64,000 bases of DNA from Cervus elaphus (taxonomy: Eukaryota; Chordata; Mammalia; Artiodactyla; Cervidae), in the NCBI RefSeq assembly GCF_910594005.1, contig NC_057848.1, forward strand, positions 50,423,616-50,487,615. The letters run 5' to 3'. The notes beneath the pieces are model-generated. The model searched no databases and was not told where the DNA came from. It saw nothing but the letters and a program-made list of their open reading frames with translations. Each line of letters opens with the position of its first letter. Position 1 is the stretch's first letter. The position numbers and the translations under genes were made by a program. Shown piece after piece: positions 21,728 through 32,857 of the stretch.

Positions 21728-23905
21728 AGTATGAACAGGGATTTGTTATACTGAGTAAAGATTTCCAAATCTTCCATAGCTCTGAATTATATTATTGCCC
21801 TATCAGGCTTTAGGAATGATATTGCAGCAATAAGAATAAGGTCTATGTATATTTATAGATTCCCCAATGATAATTCTTAATTTAGTAACAAGGCTTGGAT
21901 TAATGTGTGTTTATGATTAATCACAGTACTTGAGAAATTGCCTGGTTAGTGGAATATTGTGGTTGTCTATACAAAGCTTTGAGACTAATACATAATATAA
22001 AACACTTGAACAATCTAGCATTAAGTATCATGTAATATCCTTCTCATAACATATCACAAGTTGAGAAGTCCAGGTAGCAGATTCTGAGGCAGGATTTACT
22101 ATATAAGATGCTAATCAGTGCTCTTAGAGTCAACACCTGTAGAAACAAGAGAGGGCGGTGGGGGTGGGGGGAAGAAGCATTGAATGGAAGGGAGAAGTTG
22201 AGCTGTGGTATCATCCCAAATAAGGTCTCAGCTGGCCCTCCTTGAGAACTCTGGAGCTGGTACTGCCCCTCCAGATTATTCCAGAGAGAAGCAAAGAGGC
22301 TGAGCCTTTGTCTCTTCACAATGATCAGTAATTTGATGTAGGCTGCCAAAAGTAAGGGAATCTTGGGTGAGGCAATATCTTCCAGCTGGGGCAATCTCCA
22401 AAGAAGGCTGACAGATGAGTGCTAAAGTCAGGGGAAAGTTCATTCCTGAAGGGGCGTTCTAGGAGAAGCATCATGGCGTCTGCTATATACTCTAACAGAA
22501 CAAGAAAAAGTGGTCGCCTGCCAATGGGTACAAAATTTATTTCTCCATAGTTTCAGAGAGGTATAAGTTGAAATTTTCATCTGCCCACATCCATCCAACA
22601 CCTGGTTTCTTCCTCTGTAAGTACTATTTGATTTGAATTATATTCTTTTAGCAAGAAAGTATAGTGATTCTTTGCTCTGAGCTGGGTACTATGCAGTAAA
22701 TATGATATGATGGCAAAGCAATGCTGATGTGATAGAAATTAACCCATATATCAAGTGTTTCTATTTAGTTTTCTCTCTGTGTGTGGCATAACACAACACA
22801 TTGCATGTACTTTTTATATTATTTGATGTATACATGTAAATATTGACTTTTCTAACTGATTCTACAAGATAAATAAATCTTCCTACACATATTGGAACAA
22901 ATAAGAAATTTACACATCTTTAATATTTAAAAGTGTTTACCCTTGATACACTATTTATATTTTCACTGCTTCCAATTGCCAGAAAGTGCAAAATTTTTCA
23001 GCTCTTCATGAGAAGGCTAAACAAAGAGGAAAGCATAATGCTATCAGTAGACACACTTGTTAGTAATCTGTGAAATCCAGATATATACAACTCTTTGGGT
23101 TCCTATTTTTAACCCAAAGACAGGGCGAGAGAATATTGTAGCCAATGTGTGTATCCTGCTGTGCTGTGATTGGGTGTTACTGCAGAAGGAAGCACAGTGG
23201 GATAAGTTAGTGTATAATAAAAATCTTGGACGCCCTTTTGCAACATATGTTGTATGGGATAACCACATCAGTGAAGTAGTTCAATTTCAATTACAACACA
23301 TGCTTTCAGATGTTTCTTTTTCTGTAATTTTTGTTTTCTCATGTTTACTCTTTATTTTGCATGCTGCTCTTTTCTTGCATTTCTACTTGAATTGCAGCCC
23401 AAGGGAAAAGGGAGAGAGTTCAATATTAAACAGACCTTTACTAGCTTTGGTCGACTAACCCTCAGTAGATTGTATCTTGTTAACTTCCCCATCTGAGAGA
23501 GGACTTATCTAAAATGGCATCTGATCCCATTTCCCCCAAACCTCTAGGCTCCTATCCTGTTTTTTAAACCTGCCTTATTTTTCTTCATGGGTGAATTCTG
23601 ACACTGCGATTTCTTTCTTTAATATTTTTTCTGTTACTTTCAGTAAACTGTTAGATATTTTATACAGTCTTTGGTTTCTTGTATTTTTGACTGATTCTCT
23701 AGTACTGGAACATAGGGTTAAATAAATGGCAATTCAGGTATATATTTCCTAGTTACACTATTATCTTTCAACCTGTCTTCCAGAATTAAGATGTTCATAA
23801 TTTTGAGGGTCTAAGTTGTTTAATCACAGCCTTAATATGTGGAATGTACTTTGTTACTAACTCCTTTAAGTCATACCTTAAGAGCATTCTTTTTCATCTT
23901 TTTGC
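21728..23905. other. Unassigned intergenic DNA
   Basis: About 2.2 kb without a recognised gene. The purine-rich, less AT-rich part at about 22066-22630 could be a degraded LTR but I could not confirm a family. A 133-codon frame at 23057-23458 ends in a hydrophobic stretch but has no recognisable homology and no coding signature I can defend. Confidence 0.4.
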
Positions 23906-24282
23906 ATATTATATATATGGAATTAGAAAGATGGTAACGATAACCCTATATGCAAAACAGAAAAAGAGACACAGATGTACAGAACAGACTTTTGGACTCT
24001 GGGAGAAGGCGAGGGTGGGATGTTTCAAGAGAACAGCATCGAAACATGTATATATCTATAGTGAAACAGATCACCAGCCCAGGTTGGATGCATGAGACAA
24101 GTGCTTGGGCCTGGTGCATTGGGAAGACCCAGAGGGATTGGGTAGAGAGGGAGGTGGGAGGGAGGATTGGGATGGGGAATACATGTAAATACATGGCTGA
24201 TTCATGTCAATGTATGACAAAACCCACTACAATATTGTAAAGTAATTAGACTCCAACTAATAAAAATAAATGAAGAAAAAAA
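23906..24282 (+). mobile_element. Ruminant L1, 3' end only
   Basis: It starts at the very end of ORF2 ('atatatggaattag') and covers the L1 3' UTR, including 'ggagaaggcgagggtgggat' and 'ggctgattcatgtcaatg'. It ends in an A-rich tail. This is a 5'-truncated insertion of about 377 bp. Confidence 0.93.
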
Positions 24283-24440
24283 TTTCAAACACATCCAAAC
24301 GTAGAGAGGACATAAAGAAAGCACCCATACTCTTCATCCAGCGAAAACCACTTAACTAATGACCAGTTTTGTTTCATCCATACACCTGTATGCTTCCAAA
24401 CATACCTGGGTTATTTGAAGCATATGTTAAGGTATCTTCT

Positions 24441-24640
24441 GGGGTTTCCATAGTGGCTCAGTGGTAAAGAATCTGTCTGCCCACACAGGAGACATGGGTT
24501 GGATCCCTGGGTCAGGAGGTTCCCCTGGAGAAGGGAATGGCAATCCACAGAAGTACTTTTGCCTAGAGAATCCCCGTGGGACGAGGAGCCTGGCAGGCTA
24601 TAGTCCATGGGGTCACAGAGTCTGATATGACTGAGCATGC
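24441..24640 (+). mobile_element. Bov-tA SINE
   Basis: Complete-looking copy: head 'atagtggctcagtggtaaag', body 'gagaagggaatggcaatcc', and tail with CACA-rich sequence continuing to about 24664. Confidence 0.92.
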
Positions 24641-24714
24641 ACACATGCACACACAGACACACGCCAGGCATCCTCTAATACAAGTAACAAGGGATTCACA
24701 ACAGAAGCCACCAC

Positions 24715-24832
24715 CTTTTTGGAGTCAAACATCCTGAGTTTATGAGGTGTAAACAACCCCCATCTTGCTTCAGTCTTTCCACTTACCAGTGCTGTGAGGA
24801 AACTTGAGAAAGGTTATGTATAAAATATAGGT
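24715..24832 (-). mobile_element. Possible MIR fragment
   Basis: The text 'ggagtcaaacatcctgagtt' followed by 'ccacttaccagtgctgtgag' resembles the antisense MIR 3' half, with a short insertion between the two. It is weakly conserved. Confidence 0.4.
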
Positions 24833-25483
24833 TACTTTGTATCTTTTGACTAGTTGTAGTATTTGAGTGAAGCTGAAGCAATAATTAGATTTTTTGCAAG
24901 TATGTTGTTTCAACCAATCCTTTCTCATTTTATTGATTTGGGCCCTCTTTTTTTCCTTGGAAAAATATGCATCATGTTGTAAAATATAAAAAACAACCTA
25001 ATTGTTATGAAAGGCATTTGTGAATTATACCTCAACCAACATCTGAAAAATAATTTTTTTAAAGTGAGATGAAAAATAAAAATATTAAGTGTTTTAATTG
25101 ACAAAACTTCATCTAGGAGTTTATCATTTTTCTGTTCTTTTTATATAATTTTTATCATTATGACAAGAATTTATTTACATAAAGAACTATCCCAATAATC
25201 TCTGTTCTAATCTTTATTTCATTCCTTCTACTTTTTGGGGTATACTTTGCTCTTCTATTGTAAACTTTCTTAATTTGAACCATAGGCTATCTTTACTAAC
25301 AAAAGCACTTAAACTGAAATTTTTTCTCTAAGGGTTTTCTCTAAGGGTTTTTCAGCATTTAAAGCTAAAATTTTATTTCTAAACACTGCTCTAGCTGAAT
25401 CCTACTCATTTTGATATGTTAATTTTGTGATTGACTCATGATTTAAATAGAACTGTGATGCTTATTCACAGTTCTTTAACTTA

Positions 25484-25702
25484 TGGGCTTTCCAGGTAGT
25501 GCTAGTGGTAAAGAACCTGCCTACCAATGCAGGAGACCTAAGGGGCATGAATCCAATCACTGGACCAGGAAGATACCCTGGAGGGGAGCATGGCAACCGA
25601 CTCCAGTATTCTTGCCTGGAGAATCCCATGGACATAGGAGCCTGACAGGCTATAGTCCATGAGGTCACAATGTTGGACACCACTGAATAGACTTAGCATG
25701 TA
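25484..25702 (+). mobile_element. Bov-tA SINE
   Basis: Head 'gggctttccaggtagtgct', the body block 'ccagtattcttgcctggaga', and a degenerate tail ending near 'cttagcatgta'. The B box is poorly conserved, so this is an older copy. It is inserted in L1M sequence. Confidence 0.9.
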
Positions 25703-25787
25703 CAACATGATGCTTATACTCTTAGATATGTGGGGTATTTCTGGATATTGTTATTGACTTCTGTTTTAATTCTGTTGTAGTCAGAAA

Positions 25788-26809
25788 GTTCAGTTCAGTT
25801 CATTTCAGTCGCTCAGTCGTGTCCGACTCTTTAAGACCCCATGAATTGCAGCACACCAGGCCTCCCTGTCCATCACAAACTCCCGGAGTTTACTCAAACT
25901 CATGCCCATCGAGTCGGTGATGCCATCCAGCCATCTCACCCTCTGTCGTCCCCTTCTCCTCCTGCCCCCAATCCCTCCCAGCATCAGGGTCTTTTCCAAT
26001 GAGTCAACTCTTCGCATGAGGTGGCCAAATTATTGGAGTTTCAGCTTCAGCATCAGTCCTTCCAAAGAACACCCAGAACTGATCTCCTTCAGGATGGACT
26101 GGTTGGATCTCCTTGCTGTCCAAGGGACTCTCAAGAGTCTTCTCCAACACCACAGTTCAAAAGCATCAATTTTTCGGTGCTCAGCTTTCTTCACAGTCCA
26201 ACTCTCACATCCATACATGACCACTGGAAAAACCATAGCCTTGACCAGACGGACCTTTGTCAGCAAAGTAATGTCTCTGCTTTTTAATATGCTATCTAGT
26301 TTGGTCATAACTTTCCTTCCAAGGAGTAAGCGTCTTTTAATTTCATGGCTGCAGTCACCATCCGCAGTGATTTTGGAGCCCAGAAAAATAAAGTCTGACA
26401 CTGTTTCCACTGTTTCCTCATCTATTTCCCATGAAGTGATGGGACCAGATGCCACGATATTAGTTTTCTGAATGTTGAGCTTTAAGCCAACTTTTTCACT
26501 CTCCTCTTTCACTTTCATCAAGAGGCTTTTTATTTCCTCTTCACTTTCTGCCATAAGGGTGGTGTCATCTGCATATCTGAGGTTATTGATATTTCTCCTG
26601 GCAATCTTAATTCCAGCTCGTGCTTCATTCAGCCCAGTGTTTCTCATGATGTACTCTGCATATAAGTTAAATAAGCAGGTTAACAATATACAGCCTTGAC
26701 CTACTCCTTTTCCTATTTGGAACCAGTCTTTTGTTCCATGGCCAGTTCTAACTGTTGCTTCCTGACCTGCATACTGGTTTCTCAAGAGGCAGGTCAGGTG
26801 GTCTGGTGT
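25788..26809 (-). mobile_element. BovB LINE, 5'-truncated (~1.0 kb)
   Basis: The 3' end is at 25788 (repeated 'gttcagttcagtt') and the truncation point is near 26809 ('ggtggtctggt'). It covers the reverse-transcriptase palm to the C-terminus. Across its last ~410 bp it is about 97% identical by eye to the plus-strand copy at 31129-31548. It is inserted in L1M sequence. Confidence 0.95.
26030..26809 (-). pseudogene. BovB reverse transcriptase remnant
   Basis: The minus frame keeps the RT core: the GxxQGC segment (KGVGQGCILL), NLYAEYIMRN, the catalytic YADD followed by TTLMAESEEEIKSLL, then the thumb and C-terminal region (MYGCESWTVKKAEHRK). A TAA replaces the tyrosine codon at about 26030, just before the conserved FGHLMRRVDSLEK tail, which stays readable downstream (26017-25805). 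RTE elements encode endonuclease plus RT; the endonuclease half is absent. The open frame extends upstream to 27064 only by chance read-through into a SINE fragment and L1M DNA. Confidence 0.88.
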
Positions 26810-26863
26810 ATTTAATATTTTTAAACACATGGATACTTGTTTTAAAGTCCAATATAATTTATC

Positions 26864-26940
26864 TTGTTGTTGTTGGAGTCGCTCAGTTGTGCCTCTTTGC
26901 AACCCCATGGACAGCAGCATGCCACACTCCCCTGTCCTTA
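26864..26940 (-). mobile_element. Bov-tA / Bov-A fragment
   Basis: 'ttgttgttgttggagtcgct' then 'ctctttgcaaccccatggac', the antisense end of the Bov-A body with a (TTG)n tail complement. Only about 77 bp remain, so this is a strongly 5'-truncated copy. Confidence 0.8.
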
Positions 26941-27599
26941 TATATTGTTCAAATATATATGTCCTTGTAAAGCATGTATTCTGATGTTTGTCAATCAGGT
27001 TAAAGTAATCAATAGTACTATTTTGGTATTCTACATCCTTATGGAATTTCTCTAACTGTATCAATTACTGAGAGATGCATATAAAGCCTACTCCTGCAAA
27101 TGTAGAATATGTTCCTCCCTTTCATATTGTCAATTTTACTTCATGTAATTTAAGAAACGTTTAAAAGGCATATGTGTAGTCAATATACTCATTATGTTTT
27201 CCTGATAATTTTCCTTTTTATCATTATGACACATCGTTCTTTAGTTATAAAACTTTGTTTTGATCTATTTTATCTGTCATTAAACTATGAACTCCAGCCT
27301 CTGTGATTACTTTTTTCATTATACAAGTTTTTTCATTCTTCTTTCTTTCTGTGTATTTTTTTGTAATATGGGTATGCCTTGTAGGCAGAATACAATAAGG
27401 TCTTTTTGCTCCTTTTAAAATTTGAGTCTGTAATAGATTTTTAAAGATAATTCACAAAATGTGATTATTGATGTGCATTTCATTTGGCCATTTTATAACT
27501 TGGGATTTTTTTTTCCTTTTTGCTTTTTATCCCATGCACCTCTGTCAGCCCTTCCTTGCCTTTTTTTAGATTTCCAAAATACTTTCTTCATAAGAGTCC

Positions 27600-27757
27600 T
27601 TTATTTTTTTCCCATTTATTTTTATTAGTTGGAAGCTAATTACTTTACAATATTGTAGTGGTTTTTTTGCCATATATTGACATGAATCAGCCATGGATTT
27701 ACATGTATTCCCCATCCCGATCCCCCCTCCCACCTCCCTCCCCACCCCATCCCTTTA
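27600..27757 (-). mobile_element. Ruminant L1, 3' UTR tail only
   Basis: Antisense L1 3' end: 'attagttggaagctaattac' through 'tgacatgaatcagccatgg' to the C-rich 'cccctcccacctccctcccc' region. It is a 5'-truncated insertion of about 160 bp in decayed L1M sequence. Confidence 0.9.
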
Positions 27758-28473
27758 AAAAAACAATATACTTTTCTAGTTTACCTTAAATACTTATAAG
27801 ATAGCCTGACATAGAACAGTAGTTTAGGCTAATCTCACTTTAACAATCATGTGTATTGTTTCTACTGTAAAAGTTAGATAATTTGAATTTCAGTTATAGT
27901 AATGATAAATTCAGTTATTTTAATAATCTGAGAAAAATAGAAAATGGGGAATTTAAAATATATGTTTTACATTTATGAGAGATAACTGGCAGTGAAAAAA
28001 TATGGAGTCAAGGTCTGAGAAAGAAAACTCATCGAGGTTATCTGCAAATATGGAATTTCTTCTGCCTGTATGAACATTTGTGGATTGCATTGGGGGAAGA
28101 AGATAATGCTCAGAATATAACAAGAATTATTGATTACCTAATCTGATTAAGGCATAAATTGGGGTCACTTGTCAGCCAAGAGGTGACTGGCCAACCAACC
28201 ATACCACTCCAAATAAGTTAAAAGAATCCAACTTCAGATTTTGTAAGTCTTTAAAACTGAAATAAGGAGATTGTGAGTACTACCAGCCTCATTACAAATC
28301 TGAATGTTAATCCTCTCTTGAAAATACCATCCAAGTCTTCAAAATAGTTCTATATTTTTTCATATAAAATTAATTCATTAAAAATAACCAGGCACATGAG
28401 ATAAGCATGAACAATAATACTAACATCAAAATCACAGAAGAAAAGCAGACCCACTAGGGCTCCAGACAATTTA
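27758..28473. other. Unassigned AT-rich DNA
   Basis: About 700 bp with no recognised gene or repeat. Confidence 0.4.
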
Positions 28474-28480
28474 GGTATCA

Positions 28481-28637
28481 GTTTTTTTTTTTTTTTTCCA
28501 GAAAACCATCTGCTTCTGCTTTTTTTTTTTTTTCATTTATTTTTATTAGTTGGAGGCTAATTACTTTACAATATTGTAGTGGTTTTTGTCATACATTGAC
28601 ATGAATCAGCCATGGATTTACATGTATTCCCCATCCC
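28481..28637 (-). mobile_element. Short ruminant L1 with possible 3' transduction
   Basis: The 7-bp word ggtatca flanks the insert (28474-28480 and 28638-28644). Read on the minus strand it has about 104 bp of L1 3' UTR, a 14-A tract (28520-28533), a 22-bp unrelated segment (28498-28519) and a second 16-A tract (28482-28497). Two A-tracts around a short unique segment inside one TSD pair is the layout of an L1 3' transduction. Confidence 0.8.
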
Positions 28638-29552
28638 GGTATCAAAGTTTTAAATAATTTGGTTAAAGACATGGTACTTTTGGCAAAGAACTGAAAGCTG
28701 AAAAAAAAATGGAAATTTTAGAGTGAAGTATAACAAGTGAAAGTAAGAAATTAATGTATGATTTTACTAAAATATTAAAGATAGCTGGTTGTATAATTAG
28801 AAAACTAGAAAATGTAGATGAAAATATATATATACATTATGAAGTCAGAGAAAATACATGGATAGGACAGAGTTAAGAGCTTTTATATGCAAGTATTGTC
28901 ACTGAAAGGGAAGGAGGATAATGGATCTGAGTATATTTTAAAATATAATAGATGAAAATTCTCAAATTTATGAAAAGCATCAAGATGCAGATACAATAAT
29001 CCATATGAACCCTAATAAGAATACAGGAAAAGAATACCTAGGAACATGAACATAAAACCAATGACTAAAAAAAAATCTTAAAAGTTTTAGGAGAAAAAAA
29101 TAATTTCCAAGGAACAACAGCAATGCAGGTAGAATATAATACAAAAATAGTGTCAGTGAGCTTACAGAACTTAATTGCATGCATAGGATTCTATACCAAG
29201 AAAGATAGGTTTCAACAAGCTGAAATAGAGACTTTTAAAAGCAAAAATTGATAATTTAGTTACTAGCAGACTTGTACAAAGGTTACTTTATGCTGAAGGA
29301 AAATGTTACTGGATGGCAACTTGGCAATTAGGAAGGCAATGAAAAGGGTACATATATTTGAAAATATGAATGAGTATTGATTACATGCATCAGTATTTAT
29401 AATTATAAAATTAAAAGGGAGAAGACTGGAAACAGGTTGACTTCATTTGGATTGCAAATGACAAAAAGAGAGATAACAAATAAGGAAGAAACAATATGCC
29501 AAAAGTAAGATGGTAGACTTAAACACAAATATATCAGTAATTACATTAAATT

Positions 29553-29710
29553 TGGACTTCCCTGAGTAGCTCAGATGGTAAAGAATCTGCCTGCAGTGCA
29601 GGAGACCCTGGTTCAATTCCTGGGTCAGGAAGATCCCCTGGAGAAGGGAGAGGCTACCCACTTCAGTATTCTTGGGCTTCCCTGGTTGCTCAGATGGTGG
29701 GAACAATGTA
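29553..29710 (+). mobile_element. Dimeric Bov-tA SINE, truncated in the second unit
   Basis: The first unit is a tRNA-like head ('gagtagctcagatggtaaag') with 'ggttcaattcctgggtcagg'. At about 29675 a second head begins ('gggcttccctggttgctcag') and stops after about 25 bp. Dimeric Bov-tA is a known ruminant subtype. Confidence 0.85.
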
Positions 29711-29782
29711 GGAGGATGTAATTTAGTAGATGTCAAATAAATCACTGCTAAAATAACTCTTTAGCAAATACATTACTATAAA

Positions 29783-30100
29783 GTGAAAGAAAGTGAAAGT
29801 TGCTCAGTTGTGTCTGACTCTTTGTGACCCATGGACTATACAGTCCACGGAATTCTCCAGGCCAGAATACTGGAGTGGGTAGCCTTTCCCTTCTCCAGAG
29901 GATCTTCCCAACCCAGGGAGCAAATCCAGGACTCCCTCATTGCAGGCAGATTCTTTACCAGCTGAACCATCAGGAAAGCCCAAGAATACTGAAGTGGGTA
30001 GCCTGTCTCTTCTCCAGAAGATCTTCTCGACCCAGGAATTGAACTGGGGTCCTCTGCATGGCAGACAGATTCTTTACCAGCTGAGCTACCAGGGAAGCCT
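29783..30100 (-). mobile_element. Dimeric Bov-tA SINE with 13-bp TSD
   Basis: Antisense: Bov-A body (29800-29960), then two tRNA-like heads, ending 'gagctaccagggaagcct'. The flanks are acattactataaa (29770-29782) and acataactataaa (30101-30113), a TSD with one mismatch. Confidence 0.93.
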
Positions 30101-30420
30101 ACATAACTATAAACCAACAGTAATTAAGGCAGCATGGTATTGTTTCAAGTATAGAAACATAAGTGTAACAGAGTTGAGAATCCAGAAACAAACCCATAAA
30201 TACATGGATTTTTATTTTATTACAAAGTTGGCATGGAAGATAAGTAAGAAAACAAAACACTTTTTGATAAATGGAGCTGACTCAACTGGATATTAATGTG
30301 AAGGAAAATGAAACTGAACCCCTAACTGACACCACATACACACACACACATTATTCAAGTAGATCACATATTCCAATATGACTGAAACTAATGAATCTAA
30401 TAATATTAATAAGGAATAAT

Positions 30421-31128
30421 ATCTTCAATACATTAGATTTTTTCTTTGAAGAGAAGCTGCTAAATCTCCTCTCAGAGCCAAAAGAGCAGTTCAGCCTTCT
30501 CACTTATATCAGCTGCTTACCTTCCATCATTCCATCACCTTCTTGCACTACAATTCCTTCTTTGAAACACACTGTAGTTCAAGCACACCTTCAACTTCTC
30601 ATCCTCCCTATTGGTATTACCCACTCTAGGTCCTTCACTCACATTTGTTTCTAATAATGTTTCCTTTTACACAGATTCCTATTCAAGGTTACATAATTTT
30701 CACATTGCATAATCCATGTGACTGGTACTATAATTCCTTAACTCTCCTCTGAAGACGTATACTTCTACTTGAGTGTACTTTCATTCTCTTGGGACAACAA
30801 TGATAACTTTTCCTCATCTACAATTCAGGCTTTTCTCTCCCTCTAAACCAAAATGTCCTTTGATCCTTCACCCACACTCTACCCAGTCTACCATTTTCTC
30901 ACATTCTATTTTCTTACTCTTTGAAATCATTCCTGCTTTCACACACCTCCCTTCATTGGCTGATTTCCTAACTTTGGTCAAATGAGATATCATGTGCCTT
31001 GCTCTTGATCCCAGGTGAGTGAACACAAAGTTGGTTAGAAATCAGAGAATCTTCAGTGATCAAATCCACATCAACTTTCCCCAGACAAGTCCTGACAATG
31101 CTGTTCAGTTATTTTACTTACCTCTAAT
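30421..31128 (+). other. Pyrimidine-rich tract, possibly an ancient LINE
   Basis: The plus strand is strongly C/T-biased, and the same bias resumes after the BovB insertion at 31549. The style resembles decayed L2/CR1-type LINE coding DNA, but I cannot name a match with confidence. Frames of up to 96 codons here are not convincing genes. Confidence 0.35.
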
Positions 31129-31548
31129 TAGTGAGAGTTGGACTGTGAAGAAAGCTGAGCACCGAAAAATTGATGCTTTTGAACTGTGGTGTTGGAGAAG
31201 ACTCTTGAGAGTCCCTTGGACAGCAAGGAGATCCAACCAGTCCATCCTGAAGGAGATCAGTCCTGGGTATTCATTGGAAGGACTGATGCTGAAGCTGAAA
31301 CTCCAATGATTTGGCCACCTCATGCGAAGAGTTGACTCATTGGAAAAGACCCTGATGCTGGGAGGGATTGGGGGCAGGAGGAGAAGGGGCCGACAGAGGA
31401 TGAGATGGCTGGATGGCATCACTGATTCGATGGGCATGAGTTTGAGTAAACTCCGGGAGTTAGTGATGGACAGGGAGGCCTGGCGTGCTGCGATTCATGG
31501 GGTCTTAAAGAGTCGGACACGACTGAGCGGCTGAACTGAACTGAACTG
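31129..31548 (+). mobile_element. BovB LINE, 5'-truncated (420 bp)
   Basis: It begins within the codons for CESWTVKKAEHRK and runs to 'gaactgaactgaactga'. By eye 13 mismatches separate it from the minus-strand copy at 25788-26210 over about 410 bp. At about 31306 TGA stands where the 38.5-kb BovB has a tyrosine codon; the other copy has TAA there. The five-base word aatta occurs near both ends, a weak TSD. Confidence 0.95.
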
Positions 31549-32540
31549 ACTGAATTATCTCAACCCTCGCTGTCAATGTTTTGAATTTTTCTCTTTTCAC
31601 ACTGCAGCTGAATTTGCTCTCCTTGTTTTCACGTTCACTGAGAAGAAAGAAACCATCCAATCTGAGCTCTCTCAACTTTTTCAAATGGCTCCATGTATTC
31701 TTTCAATCTTTCTTCTCTTCATTCCACTTCAGAAGAATTGTCTCTTCTTTTTCTGTTGATCCATATACCCTCATATCTCATCTCCTTGAACCTCTGAATG
31801 TATATGTGTCTTCCCCTGCCTCTAGGCCTTACTGTTCAGCCTAAAAATTTTCAAATGTGCCTATTGAAAAACAATGATTAGAACACTTTTTTGAGAAACC
31901 ATCACTTTCAAACTGTCTTTCATTGTCTCTCTACACACACACATTTATATAACTCTTTACTAGATGCCCCTTTATTAACCTCATGGAATAAACATCAGCT
32001 CATTACCAAACCCATCAGCCAACTTTACTTACTGCATTTTGATTATCTCTCACCAGAATTTGATTACCACACCCTTTTCTTAGTATTCTCCTTTCCCCAC
32101 ACCTTCTTTTATAAGATAGGTTTCACTTTTAGCTCACATTCTATTTGATCATATCTTCTCTTTCTACTTTTCTAAGTTCTCTTCCTTTATTCACCCTTAA
32201 TTATTAGATATTGTACAGTGGTTGAATTTTTCCTTCTCTTTTCATATTTCATTTTAATCTTAATACCCCAGATTCATCTTATGTGCTTGTTACTTCCAAA
32301 CCATATTTCTAGTGCCCATCTCAATTGTTTCAGTACCATCTCTTCAATGAAACCATTATTAATGGTCATCACAGTTAATAACTTCCTTTCATTTACTTGC
32401 ACAGCACTTGGCATAATTAATTTTAAATGAGTAATATTTCCTTGTATTCAGAGTAACTATTTATGTGTTTATGTCGCTCCCTTTCTCTAAAATGTAAGTA
32501 CTTTGGAAGCAAGGATTGTGACTTTGCCATCTGTATGGTG
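31549..32540 (+). mobile_element. Probable L2-type LINE remnant
   Basis: The C/T-rich strand includes 'cagctcattaccaaacccat' near 31996 and 'ccatctcttcaatgaaaccattatt' style text near 32336-32360. Then comes 'ttgcacagcacttggcataa' (32397) and 'atgtaagtactttggaagca' (32491). This order follows the L2 ORF2 end and 3' UTR (assistance block, 'gcacttatc', 'gagctccttgagggc'). It is very diverged. Confidence 0.45.
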
Positions 32541-32816
32541 ATTTTCAGTATTGGACTTTTCTCCTTTCCAGTGTGAAACACTCTGGAGGCATATTTCCTG
32601 TCAGTATGTCAAGCTTTGGACCTATGCTGTCATTAGCATCATCTGTACACATGGACCTGAGAAGTAGGAGCCAATTTTTGCTCTACTTTACAGAGATTCA
32701 GCCCTTTTGTAATTTCTGTGTCAAGAAAACTGTGTTCAATGAGAGATTTTCACTTTGCACTTCAGTACATCAATTCTAAGCATGACACCATCCTGGTCAC
32801 ACTGACTTCCCTGAAG

Positions 32817-32857
<41 letters not shown>

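Larger units (their letters stand above)
24900..27560 (-). mobile_element. Ancient L1M LINE, ORF2 endonuclease-RT region, interrupted three times
   Basis: L1M text on the minus strand is visible at 25190-25480 ('tctgttctaatctttatttc', 'aacactgctctagctgaatc'), 25715-25787, 26810-26863 and 26941-27560 ('tgtgattattgatgtgcatt' near 27460). Between these lie a Bov-tA, a BovB and a Bov-tA fragment. The pieces are collinear with one L1M copy, so the three insertions landed in one pre-existing element. No coding capacity remains. Confidence 0.65.
28690..30420 (+). mobile_element. Ancient L1M LINE, ORF1 to ORF2 pieces, interrupted
   Basis: 28930-29320 follows L1M ORF1 (for example 'ctgaaatagagacttttaaa'). 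29500-29552 follows the inter-ORF text ('atatatcagtaattacatta'). 30110-30420 follows the ORF2 C-terminal region ('agcatggtattgtttcaagt', 'gataaatggagctgactcaa'). A large internal deletion separates the last two parts, and two Bov-tA insertions sit there. It is fully decayed. Confidence 0.65.

Noticed and set aside
22066..22630. Purine-rich, less AT-rich stretch considered as a degraded ancient LTR
   Set aside because: I could not identify clear ends, TSD or a family. It is left unassigned.
23057..23458. 133-codon open frame with a hydrophobic C-terminal half
   Set aside because: No recognisable homology, and an overlapping antisense frame exists. AT-rich DNA of this length gives such frames by chance.
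31322..31534. 70-codon arginine-rich frame (MRRVDSLEKT...)
   Set aside because: It is the conserved C-terminal tail of BovB, seen again at 25805-26017, and not a DNA-binding peptide gene.
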